Shown here piece after piece: positions 24,240 to 34,539 of a DNA stretch of 40,566 nucleotides. Numbering within the stretch: position 1 is the stretch's first letter; each line of letters starts with the position of its first letter. Source of the DNA: RBG-16-66-20 sp049651845. Lineage in GTDB: Bacteria; Pseudomonadota; Gammaproteobacteria; Burkholderiales; SG8-39. A model generated the notes under the pieces. The model did not search any database. It was not told the origin of the DNA and saw nothing but the letters and a program-made list of their open reading frames with translations. The position numbers and the translations under genes were made by a program. Location of the stretch: positions 1 to 40,566 of the forward strand of contig JBASCW010000091.1 in NCBI GenBank assembly GCA_049651845.1, read 5' to 3'.

Positions 24240-25132
24240 GCCGGGGCGACGCGATCGGCATAGCGCGCGCGGTAGACCAGCCGACCCGGCGCGGGCGCGG
24301 GCAGGTCCTCGAACGCGCTGCGGTCGTGCAGCACGTTGTTGCAGACCAGGCCCTGGCCGCCGGCCAGCCGGAGCTTGAACACATAGGGCGAATCCGCTTC
24401 CAGGATCTGCCTGAGGCATTCCACCGCGGCGCGCGTAGTCTCGTCGGGCCGCCATTCGATGCTGCGTGTGCGCGCCGTGTAGCGCATGTGCAGCGCGCCG
24501 TCCACGGTGGAGAACACGGGTCCTGTCTGCGCAGTGCGCTGCGCGGCGGGATCCTCCTCGTTGGCCGGAACGGTCATGGCGTCCGGCGCCGAGAGCGCCG
24601 CGACGAATCGCGGGTCGGCGTCGCACAGCAGGAGGCAGGCGATCTCGGGGTCGAGCAGGCGGTTCTCGCCGCCCGCTGCGGCGGGCCGGACGCAATGCAG
24701 GATGAAAGCGCGGATGCGCTCGTGCGGCGCGTTGTAGTAGCCGTCGGTGTGCCAGAGCAGGCGCCGGTTCGAGTAGGGGATGTAGCCGCGGCCCGATTTC
24801 TCTGCCGCCACCTCGAGCGAGCTGATGCCGTCCTCGTCGGCGAGCAGGTTGGCGTGCAGGCGCGCGAGGCCCAGGCGCGCGCCGAGGCGCTGCACGATGT
24901 CCTTATCGGCCTCGCCGGCGAGCGGGCTCGCATAGACGGCCATGTTCGCCACGCCGCACAGGCGCCGGATTTCGGCGGCCTCGCTATCGCGCAGGTTGCG
25001 CGGATCCCGCACTTCCACGACCAGGTCTTCTGCGCGGCGCGGGTAGCGCGCGAGCTTCTGCTCGCGCCAGCGCGAATAGGTGTCGCTCTCGTCCTGCAGG
25101 ATGGCGCTCAAGGGGCAGACAACGTACCGCAT
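24236..25132 (-). CDS. TauD/TfdA-like Fe(II)/2OG dioxygenase
   Basis: 298-aa TauD/TfdA-family oxygenase. The metal site is H128-x-D130 (LLWHTDGYY) and H269 (CNNVLHDRSAF), with R271 or R288 as candidate 2OG ligands. TauD proper releases sulfite from taurine; specificity residues cannot be judged here, and no tau transport genes are present. ATG 25132 is chosen over the TTG at 25141. It leads the minus-strand operon with the unknown protein and the Cas6-like protein, and is divergent from dsrA with 144 bp between. It may act on a sulfonate or on an RNA/protein substrate linked to its partners. Confidence 0.83.
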   Translation of the reverse strand: MRYVVCPLSAILQDESDTYSRWREQKLARYPRRAEDLVVEVRDPRNLRDSEAAEIRRLCGVANMAVYASPLAGEADKDIVQRLGARLGLARLHANLLADEDGISSLEVAAEKSGRGYIPYSNRRLLWHTDGYYNAPHERIRAFILHCVRPAAAGGENRLLDPEIACLLLCDADPRFVAALSAPDAMTVPANEEDPAAQRTAQTGPVFSTVDGALHMRYTARTRSIEWRPDETTRAAVECLRQILEADSPYVFKLRLAGGQGLVCNNVLHDRSAFEDLPAPAPGRLVYRARYADRVAPA

Positions 25133-25163
25133 TTGCCGCAATTTTGGTCATTAGCAAGCTCTA

Positions 25164-25207
25164 TATCCCCAAAGGGGTAGGGTCTCGCGCTGCGACTATC
25201 CCCAAAG
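25164..25207. promoter_or_regulatory. phased TATCCCCAAAG direct repeats upstream of dsrA
   Basis: TATCCCCAAAG occurs at 25164-25174 and again at 25197-25207, 33 bp apart (about three helical turns). The first copy extends into a CCCC-AAA-GGGG palindrome. They lie 70-113 bp upstream of dsrA and 32 bp or more upstream of the TauD-like gene, so an activator or repressor could control both divergent operons. Confidence 0.45.
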
Positions 25208-25276
25208 ACCAAGCTGCCCCGCGACCGGGCGTCATTACACTAGCGCGGCTCGATTCGCACCAAAGGAGGGATCGCG

Positions 25277-26581
25277 ATGTCCGACGTCCGCACGCCACCG
25301 AAAGATCCGGCACGCCACAGCACGTTCCTGCCCAAGGAGAGGAAGTCCACCAAGGCGTTCCATCCGACGCCGATGCTGGACCAGCTCGAGAGCGGCCCGT
25401 GGCCGAGCTTCGTCACCGGGCTGAAGCGCCTGGCGCACGAGAACAACATGATGGTCGACCTGCTCGGCCAGCTCGAGCATTCCTACAAGACGCGCCTCGG
25501 ATACTGGAAGGGCGGCACGGTCTCGGTGTTCGGCTACGGCGGCGGCATCATCCCGCGCTTCTCCGAGGTCGCCGCGATGTTCCCGGAGTCCAAGGAGTTC
25601 CACACGCTGCGCGTGCAGCCGCCGGCGGGCAACCACTACACCACCAAGATGCTGCGGCAGCTGTCGAACTCCTGGAGCAAATGGGGCTCGGGGCTGATCG
25701 CCTTCCACGGCCAGACCGGCAACATCATGTTCATCGGTTCGACCACCGAGAACACGCAGCACTTCTTCGACGAGATCAACGAGTACGGCTTCGACCTGGG
25801 CGGCGCGGGCCCCTGCGTGCGCACCGCCATGTCCTGCGTCGGTGCGGCGCGCTGCGAGCAGTCCTGCACCAACGAGCACCGGTTGCACCGCACGTTGGTC
25901 AACAACTTCATCGACGACATGCACCGGCCGGCGCTGCCCTACAAGTTCAAGTTCAAGGTCTCGGGCTGCCCCAACGACTGCATGAACTCGATCCAGCGCG
26001 CCGACTTCGCCGTGATCGGCACCTGGCGCGACGACATGCAGGTCGACCAGAAGGGCGTGAAGGAATACGTCGCGGGCCACGGCCGCAAGTACACGATCGA
26101 CAACGTCATCGCGCGCTGCCCGACCAAGGCGCTGTCCTTGAACGACGACGACACGCTGGAAGTCGACAACAAGAGCTGCGTGCGCTGCATGCACTGCATC
26201 AACGTCATGACCAAGGCGCTCAAGCCCGGCAAGGACCGCGGCGTGACGGTGCTGATCGGCGGCAAGCGCACGCTGAAGATCGGCGACACCATGGGCACGG
26301 TGATCGTGCCGTTCATGAAGATGGACTCCGACGAGGACTTCGACCGGATCCGCGAGCTCGCCGCCACCGTGATCGACTTCTGGGCCGAGAACGGCCTGGA
26401 GCACGAGCGCTGCGGCGAGATGATCGAGAGGATCGGCCTGGCGGAATTCCTGGAGGGTATCGGCGTCGAGGTCGACCCGAACATGATCGCTCACCCGCGC
26501 ACCAGCTCCTACGTACGCCTGGACGACTGGGACCAGGAAGCGCAGAAGTGGATCGACCGCAAGAAGCAGGCGACGGCCTGA
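25277..26581 (+). CDS. dsrA: DsrA, reverse dissimilatory sulfite reductase alpha subunit
   Basis: 434-aa DsrA. Siroheme-[4Fe-4S] ligands follow Cx5C-n-Cx3C: C187, C193, C231 and C235. The inserted ferredoxin domain has C281 (ARCPTKAL) and C301-x2-C304-x2-C307. With DsrB it forms the cytoplasmic alpha2beta2 enzyme, which in sulfur oxidisers runs from DsrC-bound sulfur to sulfite. A strong SD (AAAGGAGGGA) precedes ATG 25277. The operon context (dsrEFH, dsrL, no dsrD) places it in the oxidative rDsr group. dsrB follows after 21 bp. Confidence 0.98.
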   Translation: MSDVRTPPKDPARHSTFLPKERKSTKAFHPTPMLDQLESGPWPSFVTGLKRLAHENNMMVDLLGQLEHSYKTRLGYWKGGTVSVFGYGGGIIPRFSEVAAMFPESKEFHTLRVQPPAGNHYTTKMLRQLSNSWSKWGSGLIAFHGQTGNIMFIGSTTENTQHFFDEINEYGFDLGGAGPCVRTAMSCVGAARCEQSCTNEHRLHRTLVNNFIDDMHRPALPYKFKFKVSGCPNDCMNSIQRADFAVIGTWRDDMQVDQKGVKEYVAGHGRKYTIDNVIARCPTKALSLNDDDTLEVDNKSCVRCMHCINVMTKALKPGKDRGVTVLIGGKRTLKIGDTMGTVIVPFMKMDSDEDFDRIRELAATVIDFWAENGLEHERCGEMIERIGLAEFLEGIGVEVDPNMIAHPRTSSYVRLDDWDQEAQKWIDRKKQATA

Positions 26582-26602
26582 CCCGGAACCGAGGAGGTCG
26601 CA

Positions 26603-27697
26603 GTGGCACAAGCACAGGCACCTGAGAAGAAGCAGATGCGCCCGCCGATCGAGAGCGGGTGTCCCGACGGCATGCAGTTCATGCATCCGCTGATGGTGAA
26701 GAACTTCGGCAACTGGAAGTACCACGACCGGCCGCGGCCGGGCGTGCTGCACCACGTCGCCTACTCGGGCGACGAGATCTGGACGGTGCGCGTCGGCACG
26801 CAGCGCCAGCTCGGGCCCTACGAGATCAACCTGCTGTGCGACATCGTCGACAAGTACGGCGAAGGCCACGTGCGCTTCACCATCCGCTCGAACCTGGAGG
26901 TGATGGTCTCCAAGTGGGACAAGGTCGGGCCGCTGATCCAGGCGTTCAACGACGCGGGCTACCCAGTCGGCGGCACCGGCAACTCGGTGACCATGATCTC
27001 GCACACGCAGGGCTGGCTGCACTGCGACATCCCCGGGACGGACGCCTCCGGCGTGGTGAAGTCCCTGATGGACGAGCTGTACGAGGAGTTCATCAAGGAG
27101 GAGATGCCCAACCGCGTGCACATCACCACCTCGTGCTGCCAGATCAACTGCGGCGGCCAGGGCGACATCGCCATCAACGTGCAGCACACCAAGCCGCCGA
27201 AGATCAACCACGACCTGGTGGCGAACGTGTGCGAGCGTCCCTCGGTGGTGGCGCGTTGCCCGGTGGCGGCGATCCGCCCGGCGATGGTCAACGGCAAGCC
27301 CTCGCTCGAAGTGGACGAGAAGAAGTGCATCTGCTGCGGCGCCTGCTATCCGCCGTGCCCGCCGATGCAGATCAACGACCCGGAGCACTCCAAGCTGGCG
27401 ATCTGGGTGGGCGGCAAGAACTCCAACGCGCGCTCCAAGCCCATGTTCCAGAAGCTGGTGGCGGCGGGGCTGCCCAACAACCCGCCGCGCTGGCCCGAAG
27501 TGGCCGCGGTGGTGAAGAAGATCCTCTACACCTACAAGAAGGACGCGCGCGACTGGGAGCGCGTCGGCGACTGGGTGGAGCGCATCGGCTGGCCGCGCTT
27601 CTTCGATCTCACCGGGCTGCCGTTCACCAAGTTCCACATCGACAACTGGCGCGGGGCGCGCAACAGCCTCAACGCCTCGGCGCACATCCGCTTCTGA
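26603..27697 (+). CDS. dsrB: DsrB, reverse dissimilatory sulfite reductase beta subunit
   Basis: 364-aa DsrB. Siroheme-cluster cysteines are C141, C178, C179 and C183, with the same spacing as characterised DsrB. The ferredoxin domain has C219 (ARCPVAAI) and C242-x2-C245-x2-C248-x3-C252. The catalytic siroheme is bound on this subunit. Start is GTG 26603 with a GAGG SD 7 nt upstream. The C terminus (GARNSLNASAHIRF) is typical. dsrE starts 2 bp after its stop. Confidence 0.98.
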   Translation: MAQAQAPEKKQMRPPIESGCPDGMQFMHPLMVKNFGNWKYHDRPRPGVLHHVAYSGDEIWTVRVGTQRQLGPYEINLLCDIVDKYGEGHVRFTIRSNLEVMVSKWDKVGPLIQAFNDAGYPVGGTGNSVTMISHTQGWLHCDIPGTDASGVVKSLMDELYEEFIKEEMPNRVHITTSCCQINCGGQGDIAINVQHTKPPKINHDLVANVCERPSVVARCPVAAIRPAMVNGKPSLEVDEKKCICCGACYPPCPPMQINDPEHSKLAIWVGGKNSNARSKPMFQKLVAAGLPNNPPRWPEVAAVVKKILYTYKKDARDWERVGDWVERIGWPRFFDLTGLPFTKFHIDNWRGARNSLNASAHIRF

Positions 27698-27699
27698 AC

Positions 27700-28092
27700 A
27701 TGAAGTTCGGCGTCCTGGTCAACGAAGGGCCGTACACTCACGAGGCGTCGGACACGGCCTTCCAGTTCGTAAGAGCGGCGCTCGCGAAGGGGCACGAGAT
27801 CTATCGCGTGTTCTTCTATCACGACGGCGTCAACAACGGCACGCGCCTCACCGTGCCGCCGCAGGACGACCGCAACATCGTCAGGCGCTGGAGCGAGCTC
27901 GCCGCGCAGCACAAGCTGGATCTCGTGGTGTGCATCGCCGCCGCGCAGCGCCGCGGCCTGATGGATGCGGCCGAGGCCAAGCGCAACGGCAAGGACGCCG
28001 ACAACCTGGCGCCCGGGTTCCGCATATCGGGCCTCGGCCAACTCGTCGAGGCAGGCATACAGGCCGACCGGCTGGTGGTGTTCGGTGACTGA
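27700..28092 (+). CDS. dsrE: DsrE, sulfurtransferase subunit
   Basis: 130-aa DsrE. The active cysteine is C78 in LDLVVCIAAAQRRG, the same number as the sulfur-binding Cys78 of Allochromatium vinosum DsrE. Part of the cytoplasmic DsrE2F2H2 hexamer that takes sulfur from TusA and loads DsrC. ATG 27700 follows the dsrB stop by 2 bp; its 3' end overlaps dsrF by 8 bp, indicating translational coupling. Confidence 0.96.
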   Translation: MKFGVLVNEGPYTHEASDTAFQFVRAALAKGHEIYRVFFYHDGVNNGTRLTVPPQDDRNIVRRWSELAAQHKLDLVVCIAAAQRRGLMDAAEAKRNGKDADNLAPGFRISGLGQLVEAGIQADRLVVFGD

Positions 28093-28468
28093 GGAAAACG
28101 CGGGCGGCGTCGCCAAGAAGTTCCTGTACGTGAACCGCAGGGCGCCCTACGGCACGATCTACGCGCTCGAGTCGCTCGAAGTGGTGCTGATCGGCGCGGC
28201 GTTCGAGCAGGACGTGAGCCTCGCTTTCCTGGGCGACGGCGTGTACCAGCTCACCAAGGGCCAGGACACCAAGGCGCTGGAAGTGAAGAACTTCTCGCCC
28301 ACCTTCCGCGCTCTGCAGGACTACGACGTCACCAAGCTCTACGTCGAGAAGGAAGCGCTCGAGGCGCGCGGCCTGACCGAGGCCGACCTGGTGGTGCCCG
28401 TGCAGGTGGTGAGCGCCGAGCGCATCGCCGAGATCATGGAAGCCCAGGACGTGATCCTGAACTTCTGA
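28085..28468 (+). CDS. dsrF: DsrF, DsrEFH subunit
   Basis: 127-aa DsrF: KKFLYVNRRAPYGTIYALES is the family N terminus. It has no cysteine, in line with a structural role in DsrEFH. Start is GTG 28085, inside the end of dsrE (8-bp overlap); no later start would keep the first strand. dsrH begins 7 bp after the stop with a GAGGAAAGC SD in the gap. Confidence 0.95.
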   Translation: MTEENAGGVAKKFLYVNRRAPYGTIYALESLEVVLIGAAFEQDVSLAFLGDGVYQLTKGQDTKALEVKNFSPTFRALQDYDVTKLYVEKEALEARGLTEADLVVPVQVVSAERIAEIMEAQDVILNF

Positions 28469-28475
28469 GGAAAGC

Positions 28476-28775
28476 ATGCTGCATACCGTCAACAAGTCGC
28501 CGTTCGAGCACCGCGCGCTGGAAACCTGCCTGAAGTTCGCCCGGCAGGGCAGCGCGGTGCTGCTCATCGAGGACGGCGTGTACGCGGCGGCGCGCGACAC
28601 GGCCGTCTCGCCGCAGGTGCAGGCAGCTCTGAAAACCGTGCAGATCTACGCGCTCAAGCCCGACATCGAGGCGCGCGGCCTGCAGAACCGGGTGATGGAC
28701 GGCGTTCGCCTGGTGGACTACGGGGGGTTCGTGGACCTCGTGGCCGAGCACAACGCCGTGCAATCCTGGCTTTGA
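28476..28775 (+). CDS. dsrH: DsrH, DsrEFH subunit
   Basis: 99-aa DsrH starting MLHTVNKSPFEHRALETC; C18 is the conserved cysteine (Cys20 in the A. vinosum protein). The helix-strand segment GSAVLLIEDGVYAAARDT is typical of DsrH/TusB. Together with DsrE and DsrF it relays sulfur to DsrC, the next gene. Confidence 0.95.
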   Translation: MLHTVNKSPFEHRALETCLKFARQGSAVLLIEDGVYAAARDTAVSPQVQAALKTVQIYALKPDIEARGLQNRVMDGVRLVDYGGFVDLVAEHNAVQSWL

Positions 28776-28793
28776 CCCCGAGAGGAACCTGAA

Positions 28794-29126
28794 ATGCCCA
28801 TCGAAATGCAAGGCAAGACCATCGAGACCGATGAGGAAGGCTACCTCGCCGACCGCGCCGACTGGAACGAGGACGTCGCCAAGGAGATGGCGCGCCTGGA
28901 CAACTGCGACCTGAGCGAGAACCACTGGGAAGTGATCAACTTCCTGCGCGAGTACTACGACGAGTACCAGATCGCGCCGGCCGTTCGCGTGCTGACCAAG
29001 GCCATCGGCAAGAAGCTCGGCGCGGAAAAGGGCAACAGCAAGTACCTGTACGAGCTGTTCCCGTACGGGCCCGCCAAGCAGGCCTGCAAGTACGCGGGGC
29101 TGCCCAAGCCGACCGGCTGCGTCTAG
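28794..29126 (+). CDS. dsrC: DsrC, bona fide sulfur-carrier with both redox cysteines
   Basis: 110-aa DsrC with the complete C-terminal arm PAKQACKYAGLPKPTGCV: CysB is C98 and CysA the penultimate C109, separated by ten residues. A third cysteine is C38. These two residues carry the persulfide/trisulfide that is the substrate of rDsrAB and the redox partner of DsrK. SD GAGAGGAAC precedes ATG 28794. It is the only one of five DsrC-family genes in the window with both cysteines, so it should be the catalytic one. Confidence 0.98.
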   Translation: MPIEMQGKTIETDEEGYLADRADWNEDVAKEMARLDNCDLSENHWEVINFLREYYDEYQIAPAVRVLTKAIGKKLGAEKGNSKYLYELFPYGPAKQACKYAGLPKPTGCV

Positions 29127-29160
29127 ACCAGACGCGCTGCGCCGGGACCCGGAGCGACCG

Positions 29161-29894
29161 GTGTCCGCGCTCACTGTCACCTACGCGCTGCTGTTCTACG
29201 TCGCCGCCGCCACGCTGGTGTTCGGCGTGGCCTGGCGCTGCTGGGTGTATGCGCGCACGCCGCAGCCGCTCAAGATACCGATCCCGCCCGCGCCCACGAC
29301 GCGCGGCGGCGTGGTGCTGCGCATGCTCGTCGAGGTGACGCTGTTTCGGCAGCTCTTCCGCTCCAACAAGTGGATCTGGCTGTTCGGCTGGCTGTTCCAC
29401 GTCGCGCTCGCGGCGGTGCTGCTGCGCCACCTGCGCTACTTCACCGAGCCGGTCTGGGGCTGGGTGGCGCTCATGCAGCCCTTCGGCCTGTACGCGGCGT
29501 TCGCGATGCTCGCCGGCCTCGCCGGCCTGTGGGCGCGCCGCGTACTCGTAGACCGCGTGCGCTACATCTCGAGCCCGTCGGACCACCTGATGCTCGCGCT
29601 GCTCGCGGCGATCGCCGCGAGCGGCCTCGCCATGAAATACGCCGCGCACACCGACATCGTCGCGCTCAAGGCGTTCTTCCTCGGCCTGATGGCGTTCCAC
29701 TGGCAACCGCTGCCCGCCGACCCGGCGCTGCTCGTGCACCTCGCGCTGGTGGCCGCGCTGATGATCGTCTTCCCCGTGTCGAAGCTGCTGCACGCGCCGG
29801 GCGTGTTCTTCAGCCCGAGCCTGAACCAGGTCGACGACGCGCGCGAGCGCCGGCACGCCGCCGGCTGGTCGGCGCAGATCGTCCGGGGTCGCTG

Positions 29895-29895
<1 letters not shown>
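29161..29895 (+). CDS. dsrM: DsrM, membrane cytochrome b subunit
   Basis: 244-aa NarI-like integral membrane protein with about five or six helices; histidines in membrane segments (FHVALAAVLLRHLRYF) are candidate heme b ligands. DsrM links the cytoplasmic DsrK to the quinone pool within DsrMKJOP. Start is GTG 29161, 34 bp after dsrC. The stop shares one base with the dsrK start (TGATG). Confidence 0.95.
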
Positions 29896-31388
<1,493 letters not shown>

Positions 31389-31401
31389 CCCGGAGACAGA
31401 C

Positions 31402-33402
31402 ATGGCAGCGCCCGCGAGCAAACCCGAAGCGAAATCCGGACATACGTTCCGCAAGTTCAAGGACGGCGACCAGGAATGGAAGTCGCTGCAGGACCGGATC
31501 TTCGCCGGCGACGAGTCCGACAAGTGCCCGACCTACGTGCACAAGACGCCGCCCTGCCAGGCGAGCTGCCCCTCGGGCGAGGACATCCGCGGCTGGCTGA
31601 ACATCGTGCGCGGCGTGGAGAAGGCGCCCAAGGGCACCAGCATGCAGGAGTACGCGTTCCGGCGCTCCACCGACGCCAACCCCTTTCCCTCGATGATGGG
31701 GCGCGTGTGCCCGGCGCCGTGCCAGACCGGCTGCAATCGCAACAAGATCGAGGACACCGTCGGCATCAACGCGGTCGAGCAGTACATCGGCGACACCGCG
31801 CTCGAGAAGGGTTTCACGTTCCAGGCCGGCGCCGACACCGGCAAGCGCGTCGCGATCGTGGGCGGCGGCCCGGCGGGCCTTTCGGCGGTCTACCAGCTGC
31901 GCCGCAAGGGCCACGCGGTCACGCTGTTCGACGATCATGCCGAGCTGGGCGGAATGGCCAAGTACGGCGTGCCGGGCTACCGCCTGCCGCGCACGCACCT
32001 CGATGGCGAGATCAACCGCATCATCGCCATGGGCGTAGAGCTGCGGATGAACACGCGCATCGGCAAGGACGTGCAGCTGAAGGACCTGGAGCGCGACTTC
32101 GACGCGGTGCTGATCGCGATCGGCTGCAAGGCCGGCCGGCCGTTGCCGGTGCCCGGCGCCGAGGCGCCCAACGTCATCAGCGGCGTGGCGTTCCTCGAAG
32201 CCTTCAACCAGGGACGCCTCAAGGCGGTCGCGGGCCGCGTGGTGGTGATCGGCGGCGGCGACACCTCGGTGGACGTGGTGTCGGTGGCGCGGCGCTTGGG
32301 CTACGTAGACGATGTAGCGGAGACCGAGCGCCCGGAAAACGTGGTCCTCGGCCACACCGCGCACGACGTCTCGACGCTTGCCGCGCGCCAGGGCGCCGAC
32401 GTGATGCTCACCTCGATGCAGCCGGTGGAGGAGATGAATGCCGCCAAGCACGAGATCGAGGACGCACAGCGCGAGGGCGTGAAGATCCAGGGCAACCTGC
32501 TGCCCAAGAAGGTGATCGTCGACGAGAAGAGCGGGCGCGCCAAGGCGCTGCGCCTGGTCGAGGTGCAGTGGGACAAGAACAAGTTCTCGGAAAAGCCCGG
32601 CACCGAGATGGACGTCGAGGCCGACCTGATCGTGGTGGCGATCGGCCAGGCGGGCGACCTCGCTGGCATGGAAGAGCTCGACAACGGCAAGGGCCAGATC
32701 GCCGCCGACAAGTTCTACCAGTTGCCGAACAAGCCTGGCGTGTTCGCCGCCGGCGACATCATCCGTCCGCACCTGCTGACCACCGTCATCGGCCAGGGCT
32801 CGATCGCGGCCGACAGCATCGACCGCTACCTGAAGGGCGAGGAGTTCGCCAAGCGCCCGAAGGTGGACGTGCACCACTTCAACCTGCTCGACAAGCTGCG
32901 CGAGGTGAAGCTCGAGCCGGCGAAATACGCAGCCTCCCCGGAGAACGGGCCGCGGCCGATCGACCAGGGCTTGCGCGGCACTTCCGAGCAAGGCAAGGCG
33001 GTGGGCGGCTTCGCCGTGCACAACTACGAGGACCGCAGCGCCGCGGAGGTGTGCAAGTCCGAGGAGCTGTTCCTCGGCCATTTCCCGTACGCCGAGCGCA
33101 TCAAGCGCACCGAGATCGGGCCCTCGGCGGAGGAGGTGCTGGGGCACTTCGCCGAGCGCATGGTGGGCTTGAACGACAAGCAGGCGGTCGACGAAGCCAA
33201 GCGCTGCATGAGCTGCGGCATGTGCTTCGAGTGCGACAACTGCGTGATCTACTGCCCGCAGACCGCGGTCAAGCGCACGCCCAAGGCCGAGGCCACGATG
33301 GGCCGCTACGTGTACACCGACTACGACCTGTGCATCGGCTGCCACATCTGCGCCGACGTCTGCCCCACCGGCTACATCAAGATGGGCCTGGGCGATCACT
33401 GA
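31402..33402 (+). CDS. dsrL: DsrL, NAD(P)H:acceptor iron-sulfur flavoprotein
   Basis: 666-aa GltD-like flavoprotein. N-terminal cysteines (C42, C52, C56, C103, C107, C111) bind clusters; FAD motif VAIVGGGPAGLSA at about residue 150-162; NAD(P) motif VVVIGGGDTSVD near 275; and a C-terminal double ferredoxin (CMSCGMCFECDNCVIYC and CIGCHICADVC). DsrL is the electron acceptor of rDsrAB and reduces NAD(P)+ in sulfur oxidisers. SD CGGAGACAGAC precedes ATG 31402. Its presence is a marker of the oxidative pathway or of certain bidirectional systems. Confidence 0.97.
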   Translation: MAAPASKPEAKSGHTFRKFKDGDQEWKSLQDRIFAGDESDKCPTYVHKTPPCQASCPSGEDIRGWLNIVRGVEKAPKGTSMQEYAFRRSTDANPFPSMMGRVCPAPCQTGCNRNKIEDTVGINAVEQYIGDTALEKGFTFQAGADTGKRVAIVGGGPAGLSAVYQLRRKGHAVTLFDDHAELGGMAKYGVPGYRLPRTHLDGEINRIIAMGVELRMNTRIGKDVQLKDLERDFDAVLIAIGCKAGRPLPVPGAEAPNVISGVAFLEAFNQGRLKAVAGRVVVIGGGDTSVDVVSVARRLGYVDDVAETERPENVVLGHTAHDVSTLAARQGADVMLTSMQPVEEMNAAKHEIEDAQREGVKIQGNLLPKKVIVDEKSGRAKALRLVEVQWDKNKFSEKPGTEMDVEADLIVVAIGQAGDLAGMEELDNGKGQIAADKFYQLPNKPGVFAAGDIIRPHLLTTVIGQGSIAADSIDRYLKGEEFAKRPKVDVHHFNLLDKLREVKLEPAKYAASPENGPRPIDQGLRGTSEQGKAVGGFAVHNYEDRSAAEVCKSEELFLGHFPYAERIKRTEIGPSAEEVLGHFAERMVGLNDKQAVDEAKRCMSCGMCFECDNCVIYCPQTAVKRTPKAEATMGRYVYTDYDLCIGCHICADVCPTGYIKMGLGDH

Positions 33403-33418
33403 GCGCCGGTGTGCAGCC

Positions 33419-33802
33419 ATGATGCGCATCGCTGCCGGGATCGCCGCCGCCGTGCTGTTGCTCGCGGGGGGCGCCGACGCGGGCGTCGAGCGCACAGGCG
33501 CCGTCGCGCTGCCCACGGTCAAGATCGAGAAGGACGGGGCCTGCGTGGCGCCGGTCGCCGAAATGCGCCGCGACCACATGAAGATGCTGCTGCACCAGCG
33601 CGACCGCACCATGCGCCAGGGACTGCGCGAGCCGCGCTTCAGCCTGAAGGGCTGCGTCGACTGTCACGCAAGCCAGAAGACCGGCAGCGTGCTCGGCAAG
33701 GAAGGCTTCTGCTCGAGCTGCCACGAGTATGCCGCGGTGAGCATGGACTGCTTCGAGTGCCATTCGCCTAACCCGCAGAAGCGGGCCGCGGCCAGGCCAT
33801 GA
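33419..33802 (+). CDS. dsrJ: DsrJ, periplasmic triheme cytochrome c
   Basis: 127-aa cytochrome with an N-terminal signal/anchor (MMRIAAGIAAAVLLLAGG) and three CxxCH sites: C79-C82-H83, C98-C101-H102 and C111-C114-H115. C42, in KDGACVAP, matches the position of the unusual His/Cys heme ligand described for DsrJ. It is the periplasmic electron-transfer part of DsrMKJOP. The stop overlaps dsrO (ATGA). Confidence 0.96.
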   Translation: MMRIAAGIAAAVLLLAGGADAGVERTGAVALPTVKIEKDGACVAPVAEMRRDHMKMLLHQRDRTMRQGLREPRFSLKGCVDCHASQKTGSVLGKEGFCSSCHEYAAVSMDCFECHSPNPQKRAAARP

Positions 33803-34536
33803 GTCCGGACCGCCGCCAGTTCCTGGGCTGGGGCGCCGCCGCCGTGGCGGGGGCGGCCGCGGTGACGGCTCTGGCGCCGGGCTTGAGGCTCGTAGAGCTC
33901 GCGCAGGCGCGCTCGCCGCAGGAGGCCGCCTCCAAGCTGCAGCGCTGGGGATTGCTGATCGACATCACGAAGTGCGGCGAGTGCGACGCGTGCGTCACCG
34001 CCTGCCACGAGGAGAACGGCGTCGTCTCGAACGGCCGCCCGGCGACCGACGCGCAGTGGATCCGCAAGGTGAGCCTGCGCGACAAGCGCACCGGCTACGC
34101 GCAGACGCTGCCGCTGATGTGCCAGCACTGCGAGCACCCGCCCTGCGTGGACGTGTGCCCGACCGGGGCCTCGTTCAAGCGCGACGACGGCATCGTGCTG
34201 GTGGACAAGCACACCTGCATCGGCTGCCGCTACTGCGTGATGGCCTGCCCGTACGGCGCGCGCTCCTTCGTGCACGAGGCGACGAGCGGCCAGAGGCCCG
34301 ACGTGCCGCGCGGCAAGGGCACGGTGGAGTCCTGCACCCTGTGCGTGCATCGCGTGGACCGCGGCGAGACGCCGGCCTGCGTGGAGGCCTGCAACAAGGA
34401 CGGCGGCAAGGCGATGGCGTTCGGCGACCTGAACGATCGCGACAGCGCCATCCACAAGCGCCTGCGCGCCGAGCCTTCGAGCCAGATCCGCGCCGATCTC
34501 GCGCTCAACACCGGCGTGCGCTACCAGGGGCTGTAG
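33799..34536 (+). CDS. dsrO: DsrO, periplasmic four-cluster ferredoxin-like subunit
   Basis: 245-aa Tat substrate: MSPDRRQFLGWGAAAVAGAA is a twin-arginine leader. Four cysteine groups for [4Fe-4S] clusters: CGECDACVTAC, CQHCEHPPCVDVC, CIGCRYCVMAC, and CTLC with CVEAC. It connects DsrJ and DsrP on the periplasmic face. ATG 33799 overlaps the dsrJ stop by 4 bp; dsrP follows after 3 bp. Confidence 0.96.
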   Translation: MSPDRRQFLGWGAAAVAGAAAVTALAPGLRLVELAQARSPQEAASKLQRWGLLIDITKCGECDACVTACHEENGVVSNGRPATDAQWIRKVSLRDKRTGYAQTLPLMCQHCEHPPCVDVCPTGASFKRDDGIVLVDKHTCIGCRYCVMACPYGARSFVHEATSGQRPDVPRGKGTVESCTLCVHRVDRGETPACVEACNKDGGKAMAFGDLNDRDSAIHKRLRAEPSSQIRADLALNTGVRYQGL

Positions 34537-34539
34537 GCC

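Noticed and set aside
22849..24384. A longer minus-strand frame fusing the Cas6-like gene to upstream sequence
   Set aside because: The upstream part is the wrong frame of the neighbouring helical protein; the coupled start near 23511-23520 is more natural.
22389..25276. CRISPR array near the Cas6-like gene
   Set aside because: I looked for regularly spaced repeats of 25-40 bp around the gene and in the rest of the window and saw none; the two 11-bp repeats before dsrA are not an array.
25235..27685. An 816-codon open frame antisense to dsrAB
   Set aside because: Composition artefact of GC-rich codons opposite dsrA and dsrB; no domain and low-complexity content.
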